Shown here: positions 1 through 7,407 of the stretch, one piece after another
Layout: the number at the start of each line of letters is the position of its first letter
Numbering within the stretch: the first letter of the stretch is position 1
From: Bacteroidota bacterium
GTDB lineage: Bacteria; Bacteroidota; Ignavibacteria; UBA10030; UBA6906
Reading direction: 5' to 3'
Assembly: GCA_017860555.1 (NCBI GenBank)
Contig: JAGDMJ010000069.1
Location: 1-10,764 of the forward strand
Length of the DNA stretch: 10,764 nt
Translations under genes and position numbers: made by a program
The notes under the pieces: generated by a model
Databases searched by the model: none
What the model saw: the letters and a program-made list of their open reading frames with translations, nothing else
Told to the model about the DNA's origin: nothing

Positions 1-2
1 AT

Positions 3-2435
3 TCATGGTCCACCGTGTCGTATGGCAGCCCGGGGCAGTGGACTCCCGTGGGCTATTGCGGGTACGCATTCCTGGAAAGCCCCGGGATCTCAGACGACCG
101 GGGCGACAATGACCAGGACGGATTGACCGACGAACGGAGGGACAACATCGCCAGGACCTTTGTCACAGATCCTGTGATGGATCCATTTCTCCGGGACGTG
201 CAATCGGACACGCTGCGGTTCAGGCTCTTCTACGGCTATAGCTGGAAACCCCACTGGGATGCAGACGAGAACTGCAACTGGCGCCCCATGACCGATCTGA
301 ACGGAAACGGGACGTGGGATGAGGGGGAGCCGTTGAACGATGACGTCGGCTCCGATGGTATCGGGCCTCTGGATGAAGACCATACAGTTCCCGACGGCGA
401 CGGAACGGAGGCAAACGGCCGTCCGGATCAGGGGGAGCCAAACTTCGGGCAGCTGGACAAAGACGAATCCGATCAGCTCGGCCTGACGGGGTTTCTCATC
501 TCTGCCGTCCATACCTACGATTTGAACAACGATGAGAAGAACTGGGGCGCGCTTTCCGCGCTCCCGGCCCCGCCCGATCAGCAGCCGTCGCTGGTTGGGG
601 TCAACCTGGCAAACCACTTTTCATCGTATCTTTTCCATCTCAACGGCAGGAACACTTACAGCGGCACGACGGGGACGATCCAGGAGACGGGGGAAACGGA
701 GCGGTTTTCGATGGCGCTGATCTTCGGTATGAACGTGGACGATCTCTTCAGACGGAAACGGACCGTTCAGCAGATTTACAACGCGAACTACAATTTCGCG
801 AAGCCGCCGGACAAGCCAACCGTGAAAGCCGTTCCGGGCGATGGCCGTGTCACGCTCTACTGGGACAACCGTTCGGAACTCACATTCGACGCATTCTATC
901 AAAAATACAACTTCGAAGGTTACCGGATCTACCGGAGCACGGAGCCGAATTTCATCGAACCCAAGACGATCACCGACGCCTTCGGCACCCCTACCTATCG
1001 GACGCCCATCGTGCAGTTTGATCTCGCAGACGGGGTCAGGGGACTGCATCCCATCGATGTGAATGGTGCCAAGTTTAACCTCGGCACCGACAACGGGCTC
1101 CAGCATGCATTCATTGATTCCACGGTCCAGAACGGCCAGACGTATTACTACGCCGTTGTGGCATATGATCAGGGTTTTACCACGACGACGGTCGAAGGGG
1201 AGTTCATCGGGATCCCACCGTCGGAAACGACGAGCATCATCAAAGTCGATGCGAATGGAAACGTCAAGACCGATATCAATACAGCCGCTGTGACGCCTCG
1301 TGCCCCTGCAGCGGGATACATCAAGCCGGAGCGGCACATGATCGCTGGCACCGGGCCGGGAACAGGTTCGGTAGAAATGACGATCCTTGATCCCAAAGAG
1401 ATCAAAGATCAGCATGTGTACCGGCTCAGCTTCGTCGATTCCACGGCGTTCCACAACAACCCGAACCCGTCATATCAAGTGGTCGATCAGACCACGGGAG
1501 ACACGGTATTGCACCTGACGACTATCGTGGGAAAGCCGGAAGTCACACCGGTGGTGCAGGGATTCTCCATCACCATGGAGAACGATCCCCGAGTTCAGGT
1601 GGACCGGCCGAAGACCATGTGGACGACAGGAAACAGCAATAACTTTGTCGACGTCGGTTTTGACCCCCGCTATCTCAACGCGTACGCCGGTAGGCGTGTC
1701 GACTACCCCGCCGATTTCGATATCGTGTTCAAGGGTGCGGGGCAAGGAGATACGTCATTCCCCGCGCTGAATGGAGCGCCCCGAATTCCCACCGACATCT
1801 CGGTTCGGAACGTCACGGAGAACAAGGACCATTGGCAGTTCCTTTTCAGGGACAACAACGCGAACCAACTGTTCGATGCGGGCGACGCGATATTCATGGT
1901 GTCGGGGGATTCCGCCGGAAAGCCGGCGCCTACGTTCTTGCGGTGCCGCATTTCGTGGTCCGTCACCCTGGTCAAGGACACAACGATTGCCGAAGCGTCG
2001 CAACGGCCGCCGCAGCCGGGGGATGTCTTCCATATTGCCACAACAAAGCCATTCCGTACAGGCGAGTATTACGACTTCCAAACAAAGGGCGAAGGCTACA
2101 GCAAGGAGGCTGCAACCGCCCAGTTGGAGAATATCGCCGTGGTGCCGAACCCGTATGTCGGCGCTGCCTCCTGGGAACAGGCGACAGCCACTGTGGGACG
2201 TGGTCCACGTCTGATCTACTTTGTCCATCTTCCCAGGAGCTGTACCATCCGGATCTATACCATCAGCGGCCACCTGGTGCAGACGCTGACGCATGAGAGT
2301 TCGATCGACGACGGACAAGAAGCCTGGAATCTTGTTTCACGGGATGGCATGGACATCTCGTATGGCATTTATGTCTACCATGTGGATGCCGGCGAACTGG
2401 GAACGCGCATTGACCGGTTTGCGATTCTGAAATAA
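3..2435 (+). CDS. Large secreted surface protein with FN3-like region and C-terminal T9SS-type sorting domain (5' end missing)
   Basis: The reading frame is open to the left edge. The first possible start in view, GTG at 15, has no ribosome binding site, so the gene most likely begins upstream; residue numbers here count from that GTG (806 aa visible). Residues 27-44 and 94-145 are rich in Asp, Asn and Gly and hold calcium-loop-like motifs, for example D94-x-N-x-N-G-x-W-D-x-G-E105. Residues about 264-410 resemble a fibronectin type III domain, with a VTLYWD strand, a GYRIYRS strand and a YYYAVVAYD strand. A related loop, D613-x-N-x-N-x-x-F-D-x-G-D624, appears much later. The last ~100 residues (from 703) begin AVVPNPYVG, carry IRIYTISGHLVQTL and GIYVYHV, and end in FAILK, which is the pattern of T9SS or FlgD-like C-terminal domains. 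It is probably an exported cell-surface protein that works with the PorV-like protein encoded 13 bases downstream. Its ligand is unknown. A carbohydrate-binding role is inferred from the locus only. Confidence 0.8.
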   Translation, partial: SWSTVSYGSPGQWTPVGYCGYAFLESPGISDDRGDNDQDGLTDERRDNIARTFVTDPVMDPFLRDVQSDTLRFRLFYGYSWKPHWDADENCNWRPMTDLNGNGTWDEGEPLNDDVGSDGIGPLDEDHTVPDGDGTEANGRPDQGEPNFGQLDKDESDQLGLTGFLISAVHTYDLNNDEKNWGALSALPAPPDQQPSLVGVNLANHFSSYLFHLNGRNTYSGTTGTIQETGETERFSMALIFGMNVDDLFRRKRTVQQIYNANYNFAKPPDKPTVKAVPGDGRVTLYWDNRSELTFDAFYQKYNFEGYRIYRSTEPNFIEPKTITDAFGTPTYRTPIVQFDLADGVRGLHPIDVNGAKFNLGTDNGLQHAFIDSTVQNGQTYYYAVVAYDQGFTTTTVEGEFIGIPPSETTSIIKVDANGNVKTDINTAAVTPRAPAAGYIKPERHMIAGTGPGTGSVEMTILDPKEIKDQHVYRLSFVDSTAFHNNPNPSYQVVDQTTGDTVLHLTTIVGKPEVTPVVQGFSITMENDPRVQVDRPKTMWTTGNSNNFVDVGFDPRYLNAYAGRRVDYPADFDIVFKGAGQGDTSFPALNGAPRIPTDISVRNVTENKDHWQFLFRDNNANQLFDAGDAIFMVSGDSAGKPAPTFLRCRISWSVTLVKDTTIAEASQRPPQPGDVFHIATTKPFRTGEYYDFQTKGEGYSKEAATAQLENIAVVPNPYVGAASWEQATATVGRGPRLIYFVHLPRSCTIRIYTISGHLVQTLTHESSIDDGQEAWNLVSRDGMDISYGIYVYHVDAGELGTRIDRFAILK

Positions 2436-2439
2436 GGAG
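2434..2439 (+). promoter_or_regulatory. Ribosome binding site for the PorV-like gene
   Basis: AAGGAG overlaps the TAA stop of the preceding gene and ends 9 bases before the ATG at 2449. It supports that start over the out-of-frame ATG at 2444, and it suggests that translation of this gene is coupled to the upstream one. Confidence 0.7.
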
Positions 2440-2448
2440 TGCGATGTC

Positions 2449-3477
2449 ATGAAAACGCGGGTAGCATTCGTTCTGATCGCAATAGCGTCCTTCTCCCCGG
2501 CCGCCTACAGCCAGGGCAGCGTGGCCAAAACGGGAACGGTTGCAGCTCCGTTCCTCGAAATTCCCGTCGGCGCTCCTGCCATTGCCATGGGAGGGGCGTT
2601 CGTGAGCCTGTCTACCGACGCGACGGCGCTGTACTGGAACCCGGCAGGCGCTGCGAACCTGCAGACCAACGAGGTGGTGGCGCAACACACATCCTGGATT
2701 GCGCAGACAAAATTCAATTTTGCCGCCCTGGTCCTGCCGCTCGGCTCGTTCGGCACCCTGGGGTTGAGCTTCACGTCCCTGTCAATGGAGGATATGAAAG
2801 TACGGACCGTGGAGTTGCCCGAGGGAACCGGAGAGTATTTCAGCGCCGGGGATATCGCAGTCGGCGTCTCGTATGCCCGGCAGATCAGTGAACGGTTCTC
2901 CATCGGCTTCACGGGGAAATATATCCAGGAGACCATCTGGCATGAAAGCGCCAATGCCCTGGCGCTTGATATCGGGACTTCATTTCGAACGGATTTGCTC
3001 GGCGGAATGACGATCGGGGCTGCGCTCCTGAACTTCGGCACGACAATGCAGATGTCCGGGCGGGACACACGACAGTTTATCCGCGTGGATCCAACCAAGG
3101 AAGGATCGAACGACCAGATTCCTACAAACATAGAACTGAACTCCTGGGACCTTCCCTTGCTGATTCAATTTGGCATTTCGACGAGTCCGGTGAACAACGA
3201 CACATACCGATGGACCATCGCTGTGGATGCCCTCCATCCGAGCGATGATTACGAAAGCGTGAATGTTGGAACGGAATTCGCATATCAGAACTTCCTCTTC
3301 GTCCGGGGTGGGTACAGTTCACTCTTTCTTGACACAAGTGAGGGTGGTCTCTCCCTGGGCATCGGCCTCTCGTCGAGGCCGCTGTTCGAAGGGGTGACGG
3401 TCAGATTTGACTATGCGTACAGGGATATGGGTCGACTCGACAACATCCAGGTCCTCTCGCTAGGTGTGCTTTTCTAG
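2449..3477 (+). CDS. PorV/PorQ-family outer-membrane beta-barrel protein
   Basis: The protein has 342 residues. A signal peptide covers residues 1-21, with likely cleavage at AYS before Gln22. The mature N-terminus carries the family signature: AAPFLEIPVGAPAIAMGGAF, then a short Ser/Asp-rich stretch and ALYWNPAG. The rest alternates short hydrophobic and polar strands with glycine turns (for example GTLGLSFTSLSM and FSIGFTGKYIQ), as expected of a beta-barrel. It ends in LGVLF with a C-terminal Phe, typical of outer-membrane proteins. PorV, a well-studied member, is an outer-membrane protein of the type IX secretion system that binds cargo C-terminal domains and passes cargo to the surface-attachment complex. 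Genomes of this group often carry many paralogues beside secreted proteins, so this copy may serve the upstream protein specifically (inference). It starts 13 bases after that gene with a good ribosome binding site. Membership of the family is clear; its role as a true secretion component is not proven. Confidence 0.85.
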   Translation: MKTRVAFVLIAIASFSPAAYSQGSVAKTGTVAAPFLEIPVGAPAIAMGGAFVSLSTDATALYWNPAGAANLQTNEVVAQHTSWIAQTKFNFAALVLPLGSFGTLGLSFTSLSMEDMKVRTVELPEGTGEYFSAGDIAVGVSYARQISERFSIGFTGKYIQETIWHESANALALDIGTSFRTDLLGGMTIGAALLNFGTTMQMSGRDTRQFIRVDPTKEGSNDQIPTNIELNSWDLPLLIQFGISTSPVNNDTYRWTIAVDALHPSDDYESVNVGTEFAYQNFLFVRGGYSSLFLDTSEGGLSLGIGLSSRPLFEGVTVRFDYAYRDMGRLDNIQVLSLGVLF

Positions 3478-3576
3478 CACAGATCATCAATCAGACGTAC
3501 GACGTCAGACGCAAACCGTCAGACATACGGCATCTGAAATCACCACGGCTTCACCGTTTTCTTTGAACCGCATTGA
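3478..3576 (+). other. 99-base intergenic spacer, longest gap in the window
   Basis: This is the only sizeable gap in the operon. Its first half holds a 14-base tandem repeat (see the repeat entry). The second half is unremarkable up to TTGAATG, where the TGA at 3574-3576 directly precedes the next start codon. I see no Shine-Dalgarno sequence before that ATG, no stem followed by a T-run, and no convincing promoter. A secondary promoter or an mRNA processing site here is possible but not shown. Confidence 0.5.
3491..3532 (+). repeat. 14-bp tandem repeat, three copies plus a degenerate fourth
   Basis: TCAGAC occurs at 3491, 3505 and 3519, spaced exactly 14 bases apart. A degenerate TCTGAA follows at 3533, in the same phase. 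The remaining 8 bases of each unit are only partly conserved, with a recurring ACG or CCG. A short hairpin (GACGT at 3494-3498 and ACGTC at 3502-3506, loop of 3) sits across the first two units. The unit is longer than one helical turn, so bound proteins would not all lie on one face of the DNA. It could be an operator cluster, an RNA-level element or simple slippage. Confidence 0.6.
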
Positions 3577-5169
3577 ATGCAAACAACGCGCCTCACTGTT
3601 TTTGTTTTTACCATTGCCGGGTTGCTGGTCATTTCGCGCCCCGCTGCAGGGCAGGAGGAAGGCGTTGGGTTTTCTTCCGATGAACTCCTGAACAAGAGTG
3701 CCGTCGTGGCGCGAGTTGGCCCGCTGAAGATCACTGCTGAGGAATTCCGACTCAGTTATGAATTCGGTCCCGCCTTCGCCAAACGGGCTTCTGATGCCCG
3801 CCAGCGATACCTTGGCTACATGATCAATGAAAAGCTCCTTGCACTGGACGCCGCGGCCCGGCGACGCCAGGTGATCCCTCTTATCGAGCCCGCACTTGCT
3901 GAAATTGAAGGAGATCTCGCGACGGAGGAGCTCTACAAGGATGACGTTCAGAGCAAAGTGAAGGTGAGCGGCGTTGAAATCGCTGCCGGAATCGAACAAT
4001 CGAAACGTCATCTGACGCTTCAATGGATATTTGCGTTATCACAGAACGAGATCAACAGCCACGCGGTAATGCTACGTTCCGGAGCTTCGTTCGATTCATT
4101 GTACCGATTGCAGGGACCGGATTCCTTGCTCGCCGCGAACCGCTCACTGGAATCCTCCCTCTTCAAAATACGAATGAAGAACGGACCGATTGGCACCGTC
4201 GCGGACACACTGAAGCCCGGAAGCTCTTCCGAGCCTCTAAAAGGCCCGGATGGCTGGTATATCCTCCATGTTGTCGATGGATCACGTGACCTCATCACGA
4301 CACAATCGGACGAGGGGAAGCTGCACAATGATGTTTATCGTGCCCTCCTCCAGCAGAAATCTGACAGTGTCTCACAGGACTACGTCAATGCGCTCTTGAC
4401 GAGGCACCAACCGACCATCGTTCCAGGCACATTTGACCTGCTCAGCTCTTATCTTGCGCTCAAACACCTCGATCCAGAAGAGATCCGAGAATGGGAGCTC
4501 ATCGGGCCGAAAGGCAGCACGCGGGATTCGGCATCCCTTGAAGCGATTGAGGAACTAGCGAAAGAAACCCTGGTCACCCTCTCTGGCGGGAGCAAGATCC
4601 CCCTCCAGGATTTCCTGACCTGGTACAGGAACCGGGAGACGCTCATCAAGGTGAGGAAATCGTCCAAACAGGCCTATCTTGTCTCACTCCAACAAATGAT
4701 CTGGCAGATGGTGAGGGACAGGCTCCTGGTGCAGCGCGCCCGTGAACGAAACCTCCAGGCACGGGAAAGCGTCCGAACGCAGAAGAAGTGGTGGGAAGAG
4801 AAGCTGCTCTACGAGGCAGAAAAGAAGTTAATTGTCGGCTCTATATCCTTTCAGGACAGCATGTTGCTCGCTTACTTTGGAGAAAATCGTAGGCGGTACA
4901 TGGACGCTCGAGGAGCACCAGCGACTTTTTCCGACGCAAGGGATGACGTTTTGCGTGACTTCTATGAGTATGAACTAACGAAGAGGATTCTCCACCGGAT
5001 CAACGCGCTGAAGGAGAAATACCCGGTTGCCATTGACGATGGAGTGCTGGCCCGGATTCCGGTGGAAGGCGACCCAACCGCTGTCGAAGTCTATACGGTG
5101 AAGAAGGGAGGGACCTTCCCGAGGCCTGCTTTCCCGGTGATCGATCAGATGTGGAGGACATGGAACTAG
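3577..5169 (+). CDS. Exported SurA/PpiC-like protein with a degenerate parvulin-like region
   Basis: This 530-residue protein has a signal peptide (residues 1-25, likely cleavage PAAG before Gln26). Residues about 38-120 match the SurA N-terminal style: VVARVGPLKITAEEF, then YLGYMINEKLLALDA. Residues about 128-235 follow the parvulin layout, with a possible beta-1 segment (LTLQWIFAL), GASFDSLY, a GPIG turn (203-206) and a closing strand GWYILHV (226-232). The histidines usual in the first and last of these segments are Trp150 and Tyr228 here, so isomerase activity is doubtful. The remainder (~270-530) has long charged helices and a second SurA-like stretch (MVRDRLLVQRARERNL; FSDARDDVLRDFYEYEL). 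It most likely acts as a periplasmic folding helper or chaperone. The start is fixed by an in-frame TGA immediately before the ATG, and no ribosome binding site is visible. Its place between the outer-membrane genes and the importer suggests it helps fold the locus's exported proteins (inference). Confidence 0.7.
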   Translation: MQTTRLTVFVFTIAGLLVISRPAAGQEEGVGFSSDELLNKSAVVARVGPLKITAEEFRLSYEFGPAFAKRASDARQRYLGYMINEKLLALDAAARRRQVIPLIEPALAEIEGDLATEELYKDDVQSKVKVSGVEIAAGIEQSKRHLTLQWIFALSQNEINSHAVMLRSGASFDSLYRLQGPDSLLAANRSLESSLFKIRMKNGPIGTVADTLKPGSSSEPLKGPDGWYILHVVDGSRDLITTQSDEGKLHNDVYRALLQQKSDSVSQDYVNALLTRHQPTIVPGTFDLLSSYLALKHLDPEEIREWELIGPKGSTRDSASLEAIEELAKETLVTLSGGSKIPLQDFLTWYRNRETLIKVRKSSKQAYLVSLQQMIWQMVRDRLLVQRARERNLQARESVRTQKKWWEEKLLYEAEKKLIVGSISFQDSMLLAYFGENRRRYMDARGAPATFSDARDDVLRDFYEYELTKRILHRINALKEKYPVAIDDGVLARIPVEGDPTAVEVYTVKKGGTFPRPAFPVIDQMWRTWN

Positions 5170-5193
5170 GAAGGGGCGCTTGCGGTGGAATCT

Positions 5194-5209
5194 AGGTCAA
5201 CAAGGTCAA
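5194..5209 (+). repeat. Pair of AGGTCAA direct repeats before the substrate-binding protein gene
   Basis: AGGTCAA occurs at 5194-5200 and again at 5203-5209, a 9-base period, in the 52-base gap before the ATG at 5222. It is not a Shine-Dalgarno match and has no known function here. It may be chance. Confidence 0.35.
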
Positions 5210-5221
5210 TTACGAAGAACA

Positions 5222-6526
5222 ATGGTGATTAAGCCACTTATCCTGGTTGTCGTCCTTTCGTCTATCCTTCCGGGCTGCTCCCGGCGGGAAAACTCGTCGG
5301 AACCATCCCGTGGAATCATAGAACTCACCTACTGGCCTGCCCCCAACGTCCAGGAATTTGAGGTTGCTGACAGCATTGTAGCGCGGTGGAACCGGACACA
5401 CCCCGGCATCCAGGTGAAGTTGCAGGCTATACCCGTGAGCCAATCGACCGAAGAGGTGTTGCTTGCGGCCATAGCAGGGGGTACCACACCCGACGTCTGC
5501 TCGAACATCTGGCCCGGTGCCCTCCACGACTACACGCAGGCGGGCGGACTGGTCCCATTGGATGGCTTCCCGGATTTTGACTCGATCATGGCAGCGAGGA
5601 CACCCAGATCGTTGGTGGAGGCTACGCGGTCATCCGACGGACATTTCTACCAGGTCCCCTGGAAGACCAACCCTGTCATGATGTTCTACAACATCGACAT
5701 CTTCGAGAAAGCCGGGTTGAACCGAGCTCCGCGGACATACCGCGAGTATTGGGAAGCGGGGGAAAAGATTTCCAGGACATTCAAAGATGATGGGCAGATC
5801 ACAGTATGGATGGGGGAGCGCGACATTCGGCCGATCTGGTGGCAGCGTCTTTTTGACTTCTACCCCTTCTACATTGCCGCGTCGGGTGGGCTGACGCTCT
5901 TCCGGAATGGCGAGGCGGATTTTAGGAACGTCCATGCCGAGAAGGTATTCCAGTTCTTCCGAACCTGTTATGCAGAGCGCTACTTCCCCAGGACTTTTTT
6001 CCAGGGAGGAGATCCGTTCGACATCGGGAAAAAGGCGACGCACTTTTCAGGACCGTGGCAGGTAGCCCACATGCAAAAATTCGCACCCGATATTCGGTAC
6101 GGGATTGCCCCCCTTCCTGTGCCTGACGAGCAAACGGGACCGACGTATACGTATGGTGACTTTAAGAACATTTCGATCTTCAGCAATACAAATCATCCGG
6201 GAGAGGCTTGGGAGTTCGTTAGATTCCTGATATCGGCCGAACACGACTGTTTGTTGCTCAGAGTTGCCAGCCAGATACCGGTCAGGGGAGACCTGCTGAC
6301 AAATCCTATTTTTGCAGATTACTTCCGGGACAACCCGAAGATGGTACAGTTTGCCGAACAGGCTCCGTTCACCCGCGGCATGGACCCGGTGCCTGATCTC
6401 AAGGAGATATTCGATGCCCTGGCGCAAGCGTACGAAGCTTGTGCTGTTTACGGCAAGATCACCCCTGCCGAGGCGGTGCAGCAGGCTGCCCGGCAAACAC
6501 AGGTGATCGTGGAGTGGAACAAATGA
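5222..6526 (+). CDS. Sugar ABC transporter substrate-binding lipoprotein (family 1 extracellular solute-binding protein)
   Basis: From the ATG at 5222 the protein has 434 residues. Its short hydrophobic leader ends in the lipobox LPGC, with Cys19 as the lipidation site, so it is a membrane-anchored periplasmic lipoprotein. Family features follow in order: IELTYWPAPN, a helix then HPGIQVKLQAIPV, the GGTTPDVCSNIWPG segment, LVPLDGF, the hinge-region PWKTNPVMMFYNIDIFEKAG, FSGPWQ and GEAWEFVRFLIS. This matches sugar-binding proteins of CUT1 importers, which bind oligosaccharides or glycerol phosphates; the exact ligand cannot be read from the sequence. The frame also allows a TTG start at 5180, which would add 14 residues (several of them Gln and Arg) before the leader. 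The ATG is preferred because it gives a normal lipoprotein signal, although its ribosome binding site is weak. The stop overlaps the start of the permease gene (ATGA at 6523), so the two are translationally coupled. Confidence 0.9.
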   Translation: MVIKPLILVVVLSSILPGCSRRENSSEPSRGIIELTYWPAPNVQEFEVADSIVARWNRTHPGIQVKLQAIPVSQSTEEVLLAAIAGGTTPDVCSNIWPGALHDYTQAGGLVPLDGFPDFDSIMAARTPRSLVEATRSSDGHFYQVPWKTNPVMMFYNIDIFEKAGLNRAPRTYREYWEAGEKISRTFKDDGQITVWMGERDIRPIWWQRLFDFYPFYIAASGGLTLFRNGEADFRNVHAEKVFQFFRTCYAERYFPRTFFQGGDPFDIGKKATHFSGPWQVAHMQKFAPDIRYGIAPLPVPDEQTGPTYTYGDFKNISIFSNTNHPGEAWEFVRFLISAEHDCLLLRVASQIPVRGDLLTNPIFADYFRDNPKMVQFAEQAPFTRGMDPVPDLKEIFDALAQAYEACAVYGKITPAEAVQQAARQTQVIVEWNK

Positions 6527-7407
6527 CGCCGCTGCTGGATCAAATCCGAAGAAGTGACCGCAACGGCTATTGGCTGGTACTCCCCTATGTACTGTTTTTC
6601 TGCGCGTTTGTTGCCTACCCGCTGATCTTTTCGATCGTCCTGGTTTTCCATCGCTGGAACATTGTTTCTCCCATGCAATGGGTCGGCCTCAGGAATTTCT
6701 CGAGGCTGCTGGATGACCCGATGTTCTGGAAGTCGTTGCTGAACACGCTCACGTTCCTGACGATACATATTCCGTTGCAGGTGTTGGTTGCGATGGGCCT
6801 GGCCCTGCTCTTGAATTCCAGGATTCGCGGGAGGGGCTTTTTCCGCGCAGTATATTTCCTGCCCGTGGTCGTATCGGGCGTGGCAGTGACGATCCTCTGG
6901 CAACAGCTGTATTCCTTCGATTACGGGGTATTGAATGGAATCCTGGCCAGATTGAACCTGCCGCCTGTCCCCTGGCTGATCGATCCCGGCATGGCGATGC
7001 CTTCGATCGCCATCATGGCAACGTGGAAGAATGTCGGGATCTATATCGTGCTCTTTCTTGTGGGTTTGCAGAACATCCCGAAGGAGCTGTACGAAGCCGC
7101 AAGCCTGGATGGAGCGAAACCGTCGCGGCAATTTCTCCATATTACGATCCCCATGCTGAACCCTACGATCATTGTCATTATTGTGCTCTCCACGATCGGG
7201 GGATTTTCCCTCTTTATCGAACCGTATGTGTTGACCGGAGGCGGCCCCCTGCAGAGCACGCTCTCAGGGATGCTGTATATCTACAATCAGGCCTTCTACT
7301 TCGGCCACATGGGTTACGCTGCAACTCTCGGATTCATCTACGCCCTCGTGATCCTGGTGGTGGTGATCATTCAGCGCCGTGTCATTGAGACGGAGAGCGT
7401 GGCATGA
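6523..7407 (+). CDS. Sugar ABC transporter permease, MalF/UgpA-type
   Basis: This 294-residue inner-membrane protein has six predicted membrane segments, beginning with YWLVLPYVLFFCAFVAYPLI and ending with LGFIYALVILVVVII. The EAA loop that docks the ATPase is clear: E191-A-A-S-L-D-G-A, then RQFLHITIPML. The TGGGP motif near the last membrane segments is typical of first permeases of CUT1 sugar importers. The start is the ATG at 6523, overlapping the preceding stop by 4 bases, with GGAG at 6511-6514, 8 bases upstream. The frame is open for 84 bases further upstream, but that stretch lies inside the binding-protein gene and does not look like permease. It pairs with the next gene to form the membrane channel. 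No ATPase gene is present in the window, so a shared MsmX- or MalK-type ATPase encoded elsewhere is expected. Confidence 0.93.
   Translation: MTPLLDQIRRSDRNGYWLVLPYVLFFCAFVAYPLIFSIVLVFHRWNIVSPMQWVGLRNFSRLLDDPMFWKSLLNTLTFLTIHIPLQVLVAMGLALLLNSRIRGRGFFRAVYFLPVVVSGVAVTILWQQLYSFDYGVLNGILARLNLPPVPWLIDPGMAMPSIAIMATWKNVGIYIVLFLVGLQNIPKELYEAASLDGAKPSRQFLHITIPMLNPTIIVIIVLSTIGGFSLFIEPYVLTGGGPLQSTLSGMLYIYNQAFYFGHMGYAATLGFIYALVILVVVIIQRRVIETESVA

Noticed and set aside
15..17. GTG as the true start of the first gene
   Set aside because: There is no ribosome binding site and no signal peptide follows, although the protein ends in an export-type domain. The frame is open to the edge.
621..1454. Open frame of 277 codons on the minus strand
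   Set aside because: It is antisense to the FN3-like part of the surface protein, and its translation is Arg-rich and without motif.
3494..3506. Hairpin GACGT-ACG-ACGTC as a transcription terminator
   Set aside because: The stem is only 5 pairs with no following T-run, and the next gene continues in the same direction.
3491..3546. CRISPR array
   Set aside because: The units are 14 bases long with no distinct spacers, and no cas genes are present.
3558..3565. TTTCTTTG as a Bacteroidota-type -7 element (TAnnTTTG)
   Set aside because: It has one mismatch, no matching -33 element upstream, and would place the transcript start almost on the start codon.
5180..5182. TTG start for the substrate-binding protein
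   Set aside because: It would put 14 extra residues (several Gln and Arg) before an otherwise standard lipoprotein leader. The ATG at 5222 gives a normal 18-residue signal ending at Cys19.
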